From IMG/VR virus record IMGVR_UViG_3300005536_000020, positions 1 to 20,323 of that record: a stretch of DNA of 20,323 nt; one strand, written 5' to 3'. This document shows, piece after piece, positions 1 to 6,966 of the stretch. The notes beneath the pieces are model-generated. The model searched no databases and was not told the DNA's origin. It saw only the letters and a program-made list of their open reading frames with translations. The translations under genes and the position numbers were made by a program. The stretch is from a virus. How positions within the stretch are numbered: position 1 is the first letter of the stretch; each line of letters starts with the position of its first letter.

Positions 1-691
1 CGATCAAGTCGGCGTTGTTCGCGTTGTTGCGGAAGCGCATCTCTGATGCGTTCGCCAATCGGATCGCCCCTGTCGTCGCCGGGTTCGTGCCGACGACGAG
101 CGCCGTGCCGAGATACGCGAGACTCCAGCGAGCGGCCGGTGTACCTAATTGCCCGAAGTTATCCCCGGCACCATTGATAACTTGCGACGCCGTGGAATCG
201 CCGAGCAGGACTTGACTGCCGAGGTGACCGATGACGAGCACGTTGCCGCTATTCGCCTGATCGCGACTGTAGATGTACTGCGCATGAGGGATGCGGACCA
301 CGCCCGTGGTCGCTGGACTGCTGCCGACCGATACGGTACTGCTGGCCGTCAGACTCGTCACACTTGGCGTCGCACTCCACGCCGGGGCCGTCGTCACCCC
401 GCCCGACACCAGCACACTCCCCACCGCCACATCCGCCAACTTACTGAGCGTCGTCGCCCCACTCGCATAGAGCAGATCGCCGACGGCGTAGGACGCGATC
501 CCGGTCCCGCCGTGCGCCGGATCGATCGAGGCCACCAAGCTCCAGCCGTCCCCCGCGCCCGTATCCCGCTTGAAGAGATCGCCGTCCGATCCGCCCGCGA
601 CGACGAGCGAGTCGTTCCACTCGTTCTTGTCGACGTCGTACCCGCCCGCGACGAGCGCCGTCTGATGCCGATGCTTGATCGTGCCGGCCAT
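1..691 (-). CDS. Tail fibre protein, N-terminal part (runs off left edge)
   Basis: The frame is open from an ATG at 691 to the window edge, about 230 codons without a stop, so the gene is partial at its C-terminus. It starts two bases after the stop of the preceding gene. The protein begins MAGTIKHRHQTALVAGGYD and carries a glycine-rich segment (DPAHGGTGI) followed by YAVGDLLYASGATTLSKLAD, a pattern familiar from phage tail fibres. Two degenerate repeats follow, built on SPATTGVVRIPHAQYIYSR and NPATTGAIRLANASEMRFR, which suggests a repetitive fibre shaft. Codon use and strand match the morphogenesis operon. Its place after the tail hub fits a host-recognition fibre. The receptor and the C-terminal tip cannot be judged from this fragment. 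Confidence 0.8.
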   Translation of the reverse strand, partial: MAGTIKHRHQTALVAGGYDVDKNEWNDSLVVAGGSDGDLFKRDTGAGDGWSLVASIDPAHGGTGIASYAVGDLLYASGATTLSKLADVAVGSVLVSGGVTTAPAWSATPSVTSLTASSTVSVGSSPATTGVVRIPHAQYIYSRDQANSGNVLVIGHLGSQVLLGDSTASQVINGAGDNFGQLGTPAARWSLAYLGTALVVGTNPATTGAIRLANASEMRFRNNANNADLI

Positions 692-692
692 C

Positions 693-1124
693 TCAGAAGC
701 CCTTCGTCACGGTGATCACGTCCCACTTGTTGTCGGTCGCGTTGTAGACGGCCTCGATGTAGTCGGTCTTCCCGGAGGCTGTCGCGGTCAGACCCGTGAT
801 CGTTGAACCGAAACGGAACCCGCCGGTGCCGGTATTCAAGGCGAGCGTACGCGCGCCGCCTGACGCGAAGTGCTGAATCACGATCCGCTGGCCGCTGGAT
901 GGATTCGTCGGAATCCCGATCGTGCGATCGCCCGCGGCCGCCAACCGATAAACCGTCCCGAGTGCCGCATCGAGCGCGGGCGTCGCGCCGTCGGTCAGCG
1001 TGATCGTGGTCTGGAGCGCGGCGTCGATGTCGTCGTACTCCTGCGTCATCCACGCGCCGTTCCAGACCGTCCCGGTCGCGCCGGTGCCATCATCGTTGAC
1101 GACCGTGCGGCGGGTGATCTTCAC
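693..1124 (-). CDS. Small tail-tip or fibre-associated protein (143 aa), function unproven
   Basis: I chose the GTG at 1124 because it overlaps the stop of the tail hub gene by four bases (GTGA). A longer upstream extension would lie wholly inside the hub gene. The protein starts VKITRRTVVNDDGTG and is rich in Thr, Gly and Ala, with short alternating hydrophobic runs such as TDYIEAVYNATDNKWDVI near the end. This indicates an all-beta virion protein. The segment around LAAAGDRTIGIPTNPSSGQ and the terminal KWDVITVTKGF recall small proteins that precede tail fibres in environmental siphoviruses. Position between hub and fibre suggests a tail-tip or fibre-attachment component. No catalytic motif is seen. 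Confidence 0.75.
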   Translation of the reverse strand: MKITRRTVVNDDGTGATGTVWNGAWMTQEYDDIDAALQTTITLTDGATPALDAALGTVYRLAAAGDRTIGIPTNPSSGQRIVIQHFASGGARTLALNTGTGGFRFGSTITGLTATASGKTDYIEAVYNATDNKWDVITVTKGF

Positions 1125-3442
1125 GCCTTCGCCTCGGCGGTTGACGCCCGCGCCTGGCGGAGCAAGTCTTCGAGCGTGAAGCGATCCGAGGACGCCTGCG
1201 CGTGCCGCGTCGGCCAGCGCGCCGGATGGAAGTTGCCAATCGCGACCGACCGCAGCTTGAAACTCCCCACGCACGCCGGCACGGGCAGATTTGCGCCGAT
1301 CGTGCGGCTCGCGTGGGTGTTGGTGTCTTTCGTGACGTAGCTGAGCGCGACGTTGAGGCTCTTGCGCTGATCGATCGTGGCCTGTCCGCGGGCCCGCGCT
1401 TCAGTCTCCGAAATCCGGCCATCCTGAATGACAGCGCCTTCAATGATGCCGTCATCGGTGCCGCCGATCAGCGCGGCGATCACGGCTTGGGCCGCGACAT
1501 CGTCGACGACGACGCGCAGATTCACCGGGTCGCCTTGCGTGATCGGATAGAGGATCGATCCCGGGCCGCTCGCGGGAATGCCCGTCAGGGTCTGATAGGT
1601 CGAGACGTTGGTCGTGATAATCCGCACGTCGCCGCTGTTGTTCGCGACGGCCGCAAAGAGATGCAGACTCGCCGCCCAGGCGACCGACGTCCACGTCCCG
1701 GCATTCGGCGTGGTGTACCCGGTCCAGGTGATGCCGTCGGCCGACGCCATCGCGCGGTGCGTCGAATCACTGGTGCCGTTGACCGAGACGGCGACGAAGA
1801 GGCCGACCTCGGGCGCCCAGGTGACACCAAACCACGTGTTGTTGGACGGCGGCGTCCGCAGCGTCCAGGTGATGCCGTCCGGCGATGTCGACGGCTGCGT
1901 GTTGACCGTGACGAAGAGATGCAGCGCCGGCGACCAGGCAATCGCCCACCCGGGCGATCCGGCCCGCTGCGTCCACGTCACCCCGTCCGGCGAGGTCATG
2001 ATCGAGTTGGGCGAGCCATCGATCGCGACCGCGCAGAACAGGCCCAACGCCGGCGCCCACGTCACCTTTTGCCATTGCAGCGCCGCGGCGGCCGTCTGTG
2101 CGGTCCACGTGAGGCCGTCGACCGACGTCATGACGCGGTGCGTCCCGTCCTGGGCCACCGCGACGAACAGCCCGAGGGTCGACGACCAACACACGCCCTT
2201 CCAGTTGTTGGCTTCCGCCACGGTCCGCGCCGTCCACGTGATCCCGTCCGGCGAGGTCATGACGACGGACGCGCCGACGGCGACGAACAACTGCCGATCG
2301 GGCGACCAGGTGACATCCGTCCACACGGCATTGGTGGCCGGCGTGCGCTGCGTCCAGGTGACGCCATCCGATGACGTCATGACGTCAGCCGCGGTGGCGC
2401 TGCCGCCGACCGCCACGAAGCGATTGAGCGTCGCCGACCAGGTGATGCTGCTCCAGGAGATCGTGGACGGCGCGGTCCGCACCGCCCAGGACGCGACCGG
2501 CACATCGACGTAGCCGAATCCGAGTCCGGTATACGTGATCCGTTGCGGCCCGGTGACCACGGTCCCGCCGGCCGCGTTGTACCAGCCGATCGCGGTGACC
2601 GGGAGTGTCGGCGACCCCGCAGGCACGTCAAAAAAGGCGGTCGATCCGCCGCCTTCCACGGGCTGGCGCGTGATGACCTGACTGAGATCGCGCGTCACCG
2701 CGAAGTCGCTCATCTCTGTTGCCAGCGCGGAGGCCGCCGTCAGGGTCGTCGGGTCCGTCTCGGCGCCTGCCGTAATGCCGAACTTCACATCTTTCTGGTA
2801 GGTCGCCTTCACCGTCGCGCCGATCCGGTCGGCGAGTCGTTTCAACGCGGCGATATGCGTTTCGTTGGTGACGGAGAACTCATCGACGATCGGCAGGCCC
2901 ACTTCGACGCGTTTCGACGTAAAGCCGCGACCTGCGTGCGCGATGATCGCTTGGGCGATGGCCGTGGCCGACTCGTTCCTCCAGCGCTGCGTGATCGTCT
3001 CGCGGGTCAACAGCCAGGTGTAGTCGATGACATTCACCTGGTCATGTTGATTCGCGGGCGTGCCAACATAGCCGGACGTGTCGGTGAGGACGGTGCCGGC
3101 AAAGAGCCGATCGAGATTGTTCTTCGATCCGAGCGTGATGACGACGTCCTGGCCATCGGTCGGCACGAACCCGCGCACCTGAAACCCGCAGGTATTCGGC
3201 GTCTCGCCGTCGGTCTCCTGGATCTCGAGCGTGTCGTCGTCGATCTGCTGTCCGGCCACGGCGCGCGCGGTCGCGTAGTGCACGCCGTTAATCGCGACGA
3301 ACACCTTTGGCGACGTCGCGTTGGCGCGGCTCGCGTCGGCGCGCATCACCCCGGCTTGGGCGTACATGAGCGCTTTGGCGCCGCGCGTGTTAAAGATCGC
3401 TGGATTGAAGATCGCCGGGTTGAAGATGCCCGAGATGCTCAT
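1121..3442 (-). CDS. Tail hub/tip protein with inserted seven-repeat beta-propeller
   Basis: This 773-residue protein follows the tape measure gene (two-base gap), where the distal tail or hub protein of siphoviruses lies. It opens with a short tandem repeat (IFNPA twice, then IFN, residues 6-18). Residues 45-315 look like hub or baseplate domains (for example GQDVVITLGSKNNLDRLFAG). Residues about 318-615 hold seven repeats of the type W-x-V-x-W-(S/A)-x-x-L-x-L-F-V-A-V followed by MTS-x-DG-(I/V)-TWT. These are Asp-box-like turns typical of sialidase-like beta-propellers. The C-terminal 150 residues resume a hub-like sequence (LTGIPASGPGSILYPITQGD). I infer that the propeller is an insertion in a hub-type protein and may bind glycans or other surface ligands. 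No sialidase arginine triad is evident. Confidence 0.82.
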   Translation of the reverse strand: MSISGIFNPAIFNPAIFNTRGAKALMYAQAGVMRADASRANATSPKVFVAINGVHYATARAVAGQQIDDDTLEIQETDGETPNTCGFQVRGFVPTDGQDVVITLGSKNNLDRLFAGTVLTDTSGYVGTPANQHDQVNVIDYTWLLTRETITQRWRNESATAIAQAIIAHAGRGFTSKRVEVGLPIVDEFSVTNETHIAALKRLADRIGATVKATYQKDVKFGITAGAETDPTTLTAASALATEMSDFAVTRDLSQVITRQPVEGGGSTAFFDVPAGSPTLPVTAIGWYNAAGGTVVTGPQRITYTGLGFGYVDVPVASWAVRTAPSTISWSSITWSATLNRFVAVGGSATAADVMTSSDGVTWTQRTPATNAVWTDVTWSPDRQLFVAVGASVVMTSPDGITWTARTVAEANNWKGVCWSSTLGLFVAVAQDGTHRVMTSVDGLTWTAQTAAAALQWQKVTWAPALGLFCAVAIDGSPNSIMTSPDGVTWTQRAGSPGWAIAWSPALHLFVTVNTQPSTSPDGITWTLRTPPSNNTWFGVTWAPEVGLFVAVSVNGTSDSTHRAMASADGITWTGYTTPNAGTWTSVAWAASLHLFAAVANNSGDVRIITTNVSTYQTLTGIPASGPGSILYPITQGDPVNLRVVVDDVAAQAVIAALIGGTDDGIIEGAVIQDGRISETEARARGQATIDQRKSLNVALSYVTKDTNTHASRTIGANLPVPACVGSFKLRSVAIGNFHPARWPTRHAQASSDRFTLEDLLRQARASTAEAKA
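1598..2491 (-). repeat. Seven-unit internal repeat encoding the beta-propeller blades
   Basis: The repeat is visible in both protein and DNA. On the plus strand a motif of the form gtcca(c/g)gtgatgccgtcc starts at 1722, 1863, 1971, 2103, 2232 and 2352. The spacings are 141, 108, 132, 129 and 120 bases, all multiples of three. Each encodes the DG-(I/V)-TWT turn of one blade. The seventh unit (around 1600-1700) keeps the W-x-x-V-x-W and LHLFAAV parts but has lost the DG turn. A conserved W-x-x-(V/I)-x-W strand opens each blade. Confidence 0.85.
3389..3427 (-). repeat. 15-bp tandem repeat encoding IFNPA-IFNPA-IFN
   Basis: Two full 15-base units plus nine bases of a third encode Ile-Phe-Asn-Pro-Ala at residues 6-18 of the tail hub protein. 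The units differ mainly at third codon positions, so the peptide repeat appears to be maintained. A role in docking the hub to a neighbouring virion protein is possible but unproven. Confidence 0.75.
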
Positions 3443-3444
3443 GA

Positions 3445-5364
3445 TCAGAATCGCGTCCCGATGTCGCGGAGTCGCTTCATCACGGCCGCGTCCACGGCCT
3501 TCGCGATCGCCGTCGGCGTCCCCAACGGCTGCGTGACGTTGACGATCAACTGCATCGTCGGCGCGCCGGCGCCGCCGCTGCTCGGATAAATGTCCGCACC
3601 CGGCGGCACGTACATCGTCTCGGGGCCGTGTTCGCCCACCCGCGCCCAGCCGCCGGGCGCATTGAACACGCCGGCGGCATAGCCAGGCACGCGCTCACTC
3701 GGATCCGGGCGCGTTTCGGGTGCGCCCTTCGGACTGAACAGGGCCGGTGCGAAGCCCCACTGACGCGCGAGCTTGATCGCTTGCGCATTCTCGAGCGACC
3801 AGCCCTCGTGCAGCAGCGCCATGATTTCCGGATCACGCGCCGCGTGCGAGATATCCAGCGTGCTGCCCATCGCCCGATTCAGCGCCTTCTTCTCCTCGGC
3901 GGCTTTGCGCTCCGCCGCGGCGGCCGCTTCGGCCTGCTGTTTGACTTTGGTGAGTTGTTCGGCCTCGCGATCGAGCGCGGCCGCGGCCTCTTTCGCGGCG
4001 CGCGCGTGCTCCGCGGCCGTCGCGGCGGCTTTCTGCTGCGACGCGCTCTCGTCCTTGAGCGCCGCCTCGATGGCCCGCACTTGCGTCGCGGTGAGATCGT
4101 AGGCCGTCGCGAGGGCGCCTTGCGCGACGCCCGCCTGCAGATAGAACTTGATCGATTCGACGATCGTCCCATCGATCCCGTCGAGCGTGCCCTGCCACCC
4201 CTGCCCCGCCGAGTCGATCTCGCGCATCGCGTCGCGGAACGGTTTCATCGCCTTTTCGTTGGCGTCCCACTGCTCCTTCGCGTGCGCCAGGGCGAGCGCA
4301 TTCCTCGTCAACGCGTGCTCGATCGCGTCGAGATCCTCGGGCAGCTCGGGCGGCGCGATCGCTTGCACCTTCGGTTTGTTGCGTTCGGCATCCTCGGCGA
4401 GTTTCTGAAACTCCGAGCGCAGTTCGCGCGTTTTACTCAGGCTGAGGGTCAACACATCCGCGAGCGCTTCACCGAAGGTCGCTTTCGTGGCGCGCCAGAA
4501 GGCGCCCATCGTGTCGCCGAGCGAATCGAGCGCCTCCGTCGTTTCGCGGCTCATGCCGACGGCGCTGTCCTTCACGTCGTCGAACCCGCGCTTAATCACC
4601 GGCGCGAGCTCCGCCCAGTTCTTCCCGAACAATTCCGAGCCGACGCGCGCGAATTCGAGCGGATCCTGGATCTGGCGCATCGCGTCCGAAATCGCGATGA
4701 ACTGCTGCGCGGGATCGAGCTTCAGGAAGTCGGCGACGTTGATCCCGAGCTCGTGGAGCGCGGCGTTCGCGCCCCCTTTGCCCGTGCCGAGCCGCATCTG
4801 GAGCTTATTGACGGCATCGGCCATCGTGTCGATCGTCACGCCGGCCTCGTCGCCGGCGACGCGCATCTGCTGCAGCGCTTCGACCGAGATCCCGGTCTTG
4901 TCGTGGAGTTTCATGAGCGCGTCCGCGTCAACCAGGAGCTCGCGGCCGAGACTCGCCAGCGCGCCGACACCGACGCCGATCCCCAGCACCCCCATGAACG
5001 ACGTCGCGGTGCCGAGCAAGCCGGACCACGAGCTCTCGGTCTTCCGCGTCGCCTCGGCGAGTGCCTGCATGCCGGCGGGCGCTTCCCGGCCGAGCGCGCG
5101 ATACTTCGCGAGCGCCTCTTCGAGGATCCGGTTGACCTTCGCCTGTTCCGCCGCGGTGAGTTGCGACGCCCCGCCGATGGCATGCACGGCGGCGGTGACG
5201 TTGTTGGCCTGTGCGACGATCTTCTCGCCGTTGAAGGCGGTGACCATCCGCTGCATGCCTTGCGCGGTGACTTCGATCTGCTGGCGGCCCTCCGCGAGAT
5301 TCCGCCGCAGTTCCTCGATGGTCGCGGCGACGCGGACGATCATCACCGGGTTGGAGCCGGCCAC
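3445..5364 (-). CDS. Tail tape measure protein (639 aa)
   Basis: This is the longest gene after the hub and lies between the chaperone/neck genes and the hub, the standard place for the tape measure protein that sets tail length and guides DNA ejection. The N-terminal 110 residues are helical. A glycine-rich hydrophobic segment (about 117-140, around FMGVLGIGVGVGALASLG) could span a membrane. The middle is helical with many Asp-Ala-Met stretches, and about residues 435-500 form an Ala/Glu/Lys-rich coiled coil. The C-terminal motif WARVGEHGPETMYVPPGADI is a common tape measure ending. The GTG at 5364 shares one base with the TAG of the gp10-like gene (TAGTG). An ATG at 5343 is an alternative start. 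At 639 residues it would specify a fairly short tail by the usual length rule. Confidence 0.92.
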   Translation of the reverse strand: MAGSNPVMIVRVAATIEELRRNLAEGRQQIEVTAQGMQRMVTAFNGEKIVAQANNVTAAVHAIGGASQLTAAEQAKVNRILEEALAKYRALGREAPAGMQALAEATRKTESSWSGLLGTATSFMGVLGIGVGVGALASLGRELLVDADALMKLHDKTGISVEALQQMRVAGDEAGVTIDTMADAVNKLQMRLGTGKGGANAALHELGINVADFLKLDPAQQFIAISDAMRQIQDPLEFARVGSELFGKNWAELAPVIKRGFDDVKDSAVGMSRETTEALDSLGDTMGAFWRATKATFGEALADVLTLSLSKTRELRSEFQKLAEDAERNKPKVQAIAPPELPEDLDAIEHALTRNALALAHAKEQWDANEKAMKPFRDAMREIDSAGQGWQGTLDGIDGTIVESIKFYLQAGVAQGALATAYDLTATQVRAIEAALKDESASQQKAAATAAEHARAAKEAAAALDREAEQLTKVKQQAEAAAAAERKAAEEKKALNRAMGSTLDISHAARDPEIMALLHEGWSLENAQAIKLARQWGFAPALFSPKGAPETRPDPSERVPGYAAGVFNAPGGWARVGEHGPETMYVPPGADIYPSSGGAGAPTMQLIVNVTQPLGTPTAIAKAVDAAVMKRLRDIGTRF

Positions 5365-5747
5365 TACGCGCCCAGGCCTTTCTCGTCGATCGCCGCCTGC
5401 ACGGCGTCGCGGGCGCGGTCGTTATGCGCGCTCTCTTCGAGCCGGGCGCTGGCGAAGAGAAACGGCTGCGCGCCCATGAACTTCGTCCCGAACTCCAGAT
5501 AGCGGCCGATCGCCGTCCGCGGATCGCCGACATAGATCACGTAGCCGTCGCCGCTGCGGGTCTCCTCGACCGTGATCGCCTCGCCGGTCTGGCCGGTGCG
5601 GCGCCGCACGCGTGCGCGGGCTTCGGTCGCAATGTGGTCGGCGGTGATCTTCGCCGCCGCTTTCAGCTTGGCGTGCATCACGTCGGCGACCGTGTCGAAA
5701 GCCGCGACGACGTCCCTCGTGTCGACGTCGATGATCAAGCTATCCAT
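5364..5747 (-). CDS. HK97 gp10-like neck / tail completion protein
   Basis: The 127-residue protein starts MDSLIIDVDTRDVVAAFDTV and contains ARVRRRTGQTGEAITVEETR, a Y(V)IYVGDPRTAIGRYLEFGT segment and AQPFLFASARLEES. These are the hallmarks of the HK97 gp10 family, which joins the connector to the tail. The RTGxT and YLEFGT elements are the most diagnostic. It overlaps the end of the preceding chaperone frame by eight bases and ends one base into the tape measure start. In HK97-like phages gp10 usually lies between the head-tail adaptor and the tail terminator. Here it sits after the tail tube and chaperone genes, so either the order is rearranged or the protein has a different role. Confidence 0.82.
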   Translation of the reverse strand: MDSLIIDVDTRDVVAAFDTVADVMHAKLKAAAKITADHIATEARARVRRRTGQTGEAITVEETRSGDGYVIYVGDPRTAIGRYLEFGTKFMGAQPFLFASARLEESAHNDRARDAVQAAIDEKGLGA

Positions 5748-6033
5748 CGCCCTGGGTTCCGATCTCCTCGACCGCGAGCTCGTGCTCGATGTCTTTCGCT
5801 AACACGCGCAGCGGCGAGGCTTCCTCCCCGGGCGCATTCGCGGCGTTCGCCGCATGCGCCCGCCCGTAATACCGCGCGGCGACGACCTCCTCAAGCAGGC
5901 CGTACGGCAGCCGCTCCCGTTCCGCCATGACTTCGGTCGGGAATCGCCCCGGAAATTCCTCGCACAACCAACTCAGGTAGTGCGCGAAGGGCGAGACCGG
6001 CCGCAGTGGCTGCTGCCCGGCGCCGTCAAGCAA
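5740..6033 (-). CDS. Downstream tail assembly chaperone frame (gpT-like), start uncertain
   Basis: This frame overlaps the end of the upstream chaperone gene in a different register and has no good start of its own. Protein-like sequence begins at about 6057 (ESYKLLHRLLDGAGQQPLRP) and continues VSPFAHYLSWLCEEFPGRFP, ending near DIEHELAVEEIGTQGDG. The only start-like codon near the junction is a TTG at 6033, used here for the coordinates, and it has no clear Shine-Dalgarno site. Between tail tube and tape measure, two overlapping frames are typical of the gpG/gpGT chaperones, where the second frame is made by ribosomal frameshifting. It may therefore be expressed only as a fusion. It is +1 relative to the upstream frame. 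Confidence 0.65.
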   Translation of the reverse strand: MLDGAGQQPLRPVSPFAHYLSWLCEEFPGRFPTEVMAERERLPYGLLEEVVAARYYGRAHAANAANAPGEEASPLRVLAKDIEHELAVEEIGTQGDG

Positions 6034-6057
6034 CCGGTGCAGCAGCTTGTAGCTCTC
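6025..6057 (-). other. Candidate +1 frameshift window between the two chaperone frames
   Basis: The upstream frame ends GTT GCT TGA, followed by C, with the TGA at 6028-6026. Skipping one base at the stop gives GCT-(T)-GAC-GGC and enters the downstream frame directly. A TGA in the A site followed by C resembles the context used in the prfB (release factor 2) +1 frameshift. There is no strong Shine-Dalgarno stimulator just upstream, and no classic minus-one heptamer such as GGGAAAA is seen. A shift further upstream, or reinitiation at TTG 6033, is equally possible. Confidence 0.35.
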
Positions 6058-6508
6058 GCGCGGCGGCGGCCGCGTCCTCCTCGGTCGCGGCAAACAACGC
6101 GGGTTTCGTGAGGCGGAGCACTTCGCGCGCGATGAAGTCGACCGCCTCGTCGTCGAGATCGTCGATGGCGTCAACCTCGGGATCGCCAAGCGTTTTCTGG
6201 TCCGCCCTGATCGGCTGCGGATAGCTCCACGCGACGAGCCCCGCGCGGACGAGCGCATAGCGGTCGTAGCCGGTCAGCGGGTCGCGGATGACCTTCAGCA
6301 CGTCCGGATCGGTTGCGCCTTTTTCGAGCATCCGGCGAAACGTCGCCGCCCACGACCGGGCACTGCCGCTCGCGAGCGTGTCGCGATGCGCTTCCTGCGC
6401 GCGCTCAGTCTCCCGGCCGGTCAGCTTCCGCACCTGCACCCAGTGCGGCGGGTCGAACGGCAGCGGAATCGGATCCGACGTCGTGTGGGACGCGAAGGGA
6501 CTCGCCAT
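6026..6508 (-). CDS. Upstream tail assembly chaperone (gpG-like, 160 aa)
   Basis: The 160-residue protein starts MASPFASHTTSDPIPLPFDP and contains the motif HWVQVRKLTGRETERAQEAH, followed by an acidic C-terminal half ending in an Ala/Glu-rich tail (AATEEDAAAAARELQ). Size, position just after the tail tube genes and the overlapping second frame all fit a tail assembly chaperone, which coats the tape measure protein during tail assembly and is absent from the virion. The family is poorly conserved in sequence, so the call rests mainly on gene order. The start at 6508 is four bases after the stop of the preceding gene. Confidence 0.75.
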   Translation of the reverse strand: MASPFASHTTSDPIPLPFDPPHWVQVRKLTGRETERAQEAHRDTLASGSARSWAATFRRMLEKGATDPDVLKVIRDPLTGYDRYALVRAGLVAWSYPQPIRADQKTLGDPEVDAIDDLDDEAVDFIAREVLRLTKPALFAATEEDAAAAARELQAAAPVA

Positions 6509-6512
6509 CGCG

Positions 6513-6938
6513 TTACGACCAGGCGCCCGAGTTCTGACAGAGCTTCGCCTTGAAGCGCGTGAGCTTCCCGGACTGCCCCGTCACCTCGTAGTCCATGAGA
6601 TAGCCTTCGGATGTCCAGGTCTTGCTGTTGCCGAAGACGATCGCGAGCGTGCGCGTCGCGGCCTGCGGCGACGTCTCCGGCGCGAGAAAGACCGTATGCG
6701 GCCCCGTGGTCGCGGTGTCGTCCCAGAAGCCCTCGAGGTCAATGTCCGGGATCTCCATCATCCCGGTCGGCAACTTCGCCATGACGGTCGCGCCAAACGG
6801 CGTCGACGGCTCGAACTGCGACGTGAGCTTGACCCCGCCCATCGTCAGGATGAACGCCGTGATCACCCGCGGCGTGCCGCCCGGCCCATCGTCGTAGGTG
6901 ACGGTGATTTCACTCGAACCATGTTTGCCGGCGGCCAT
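6513..6938 (-). CDS. Tail-tube-like protein 2 (141 aa)
   Basis: The start ATG at 6938 has a clear Shine-Dalgarno site (AAGGAGA, about six bases upstream), one of the few strong sites in this operon and consistent with high expression of a structural protein. The product begins MAAGKHGSSEITVTYDDGPG and is mainly beta strand by eye. Near its C-terminus it reads YLMDYEVTGQSGKLTRFKAK, which matches YASDYEVLSQTEKLTKANVK in the neighbouring larger tail protein. The two are therefore probably distant paralogues. It may be the main tube subunit, a shortened tube variant or a tail-tube terminator. Sequence alone does not decide. Confidence 0.7.
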   Translation of the reverse strand: MAAGKHGSSEITVTYDDGPGGTPRVITAFILTMGGVKLTSQFEPSTPFGATVMAKLPTGMMEIPDIDLEGFWDDTATTGPHTVFLAPETSPQAATRTLAIVFGNSKTWTSEGYLMDYEVTGQSGKLTRFKAKLCQNSGAWS

Positions 6939-6966
6939 GTGCTGTCTCCTTCACTGAAGATCGCGA

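Noticed and set aside
1598-2491. Reading the tail-hub repeats as a phage sialidase
   Set aside because: The Asp-box-like turns are present, but no conserved arginine triad, Tyr/Glu pair or FRIP-type motif of sialidases is seen, so only a binding propeller is suggested.
3628-5502. A 624-codon rightward open frame opposite the tape measure gene
   Set aside because: It is antisense to a clear tape measure protein, very Arg/Leu/Glu-rich as expected for mirror frames in GC-rich DNA, has no domain, and crosses the gp10-like gene.
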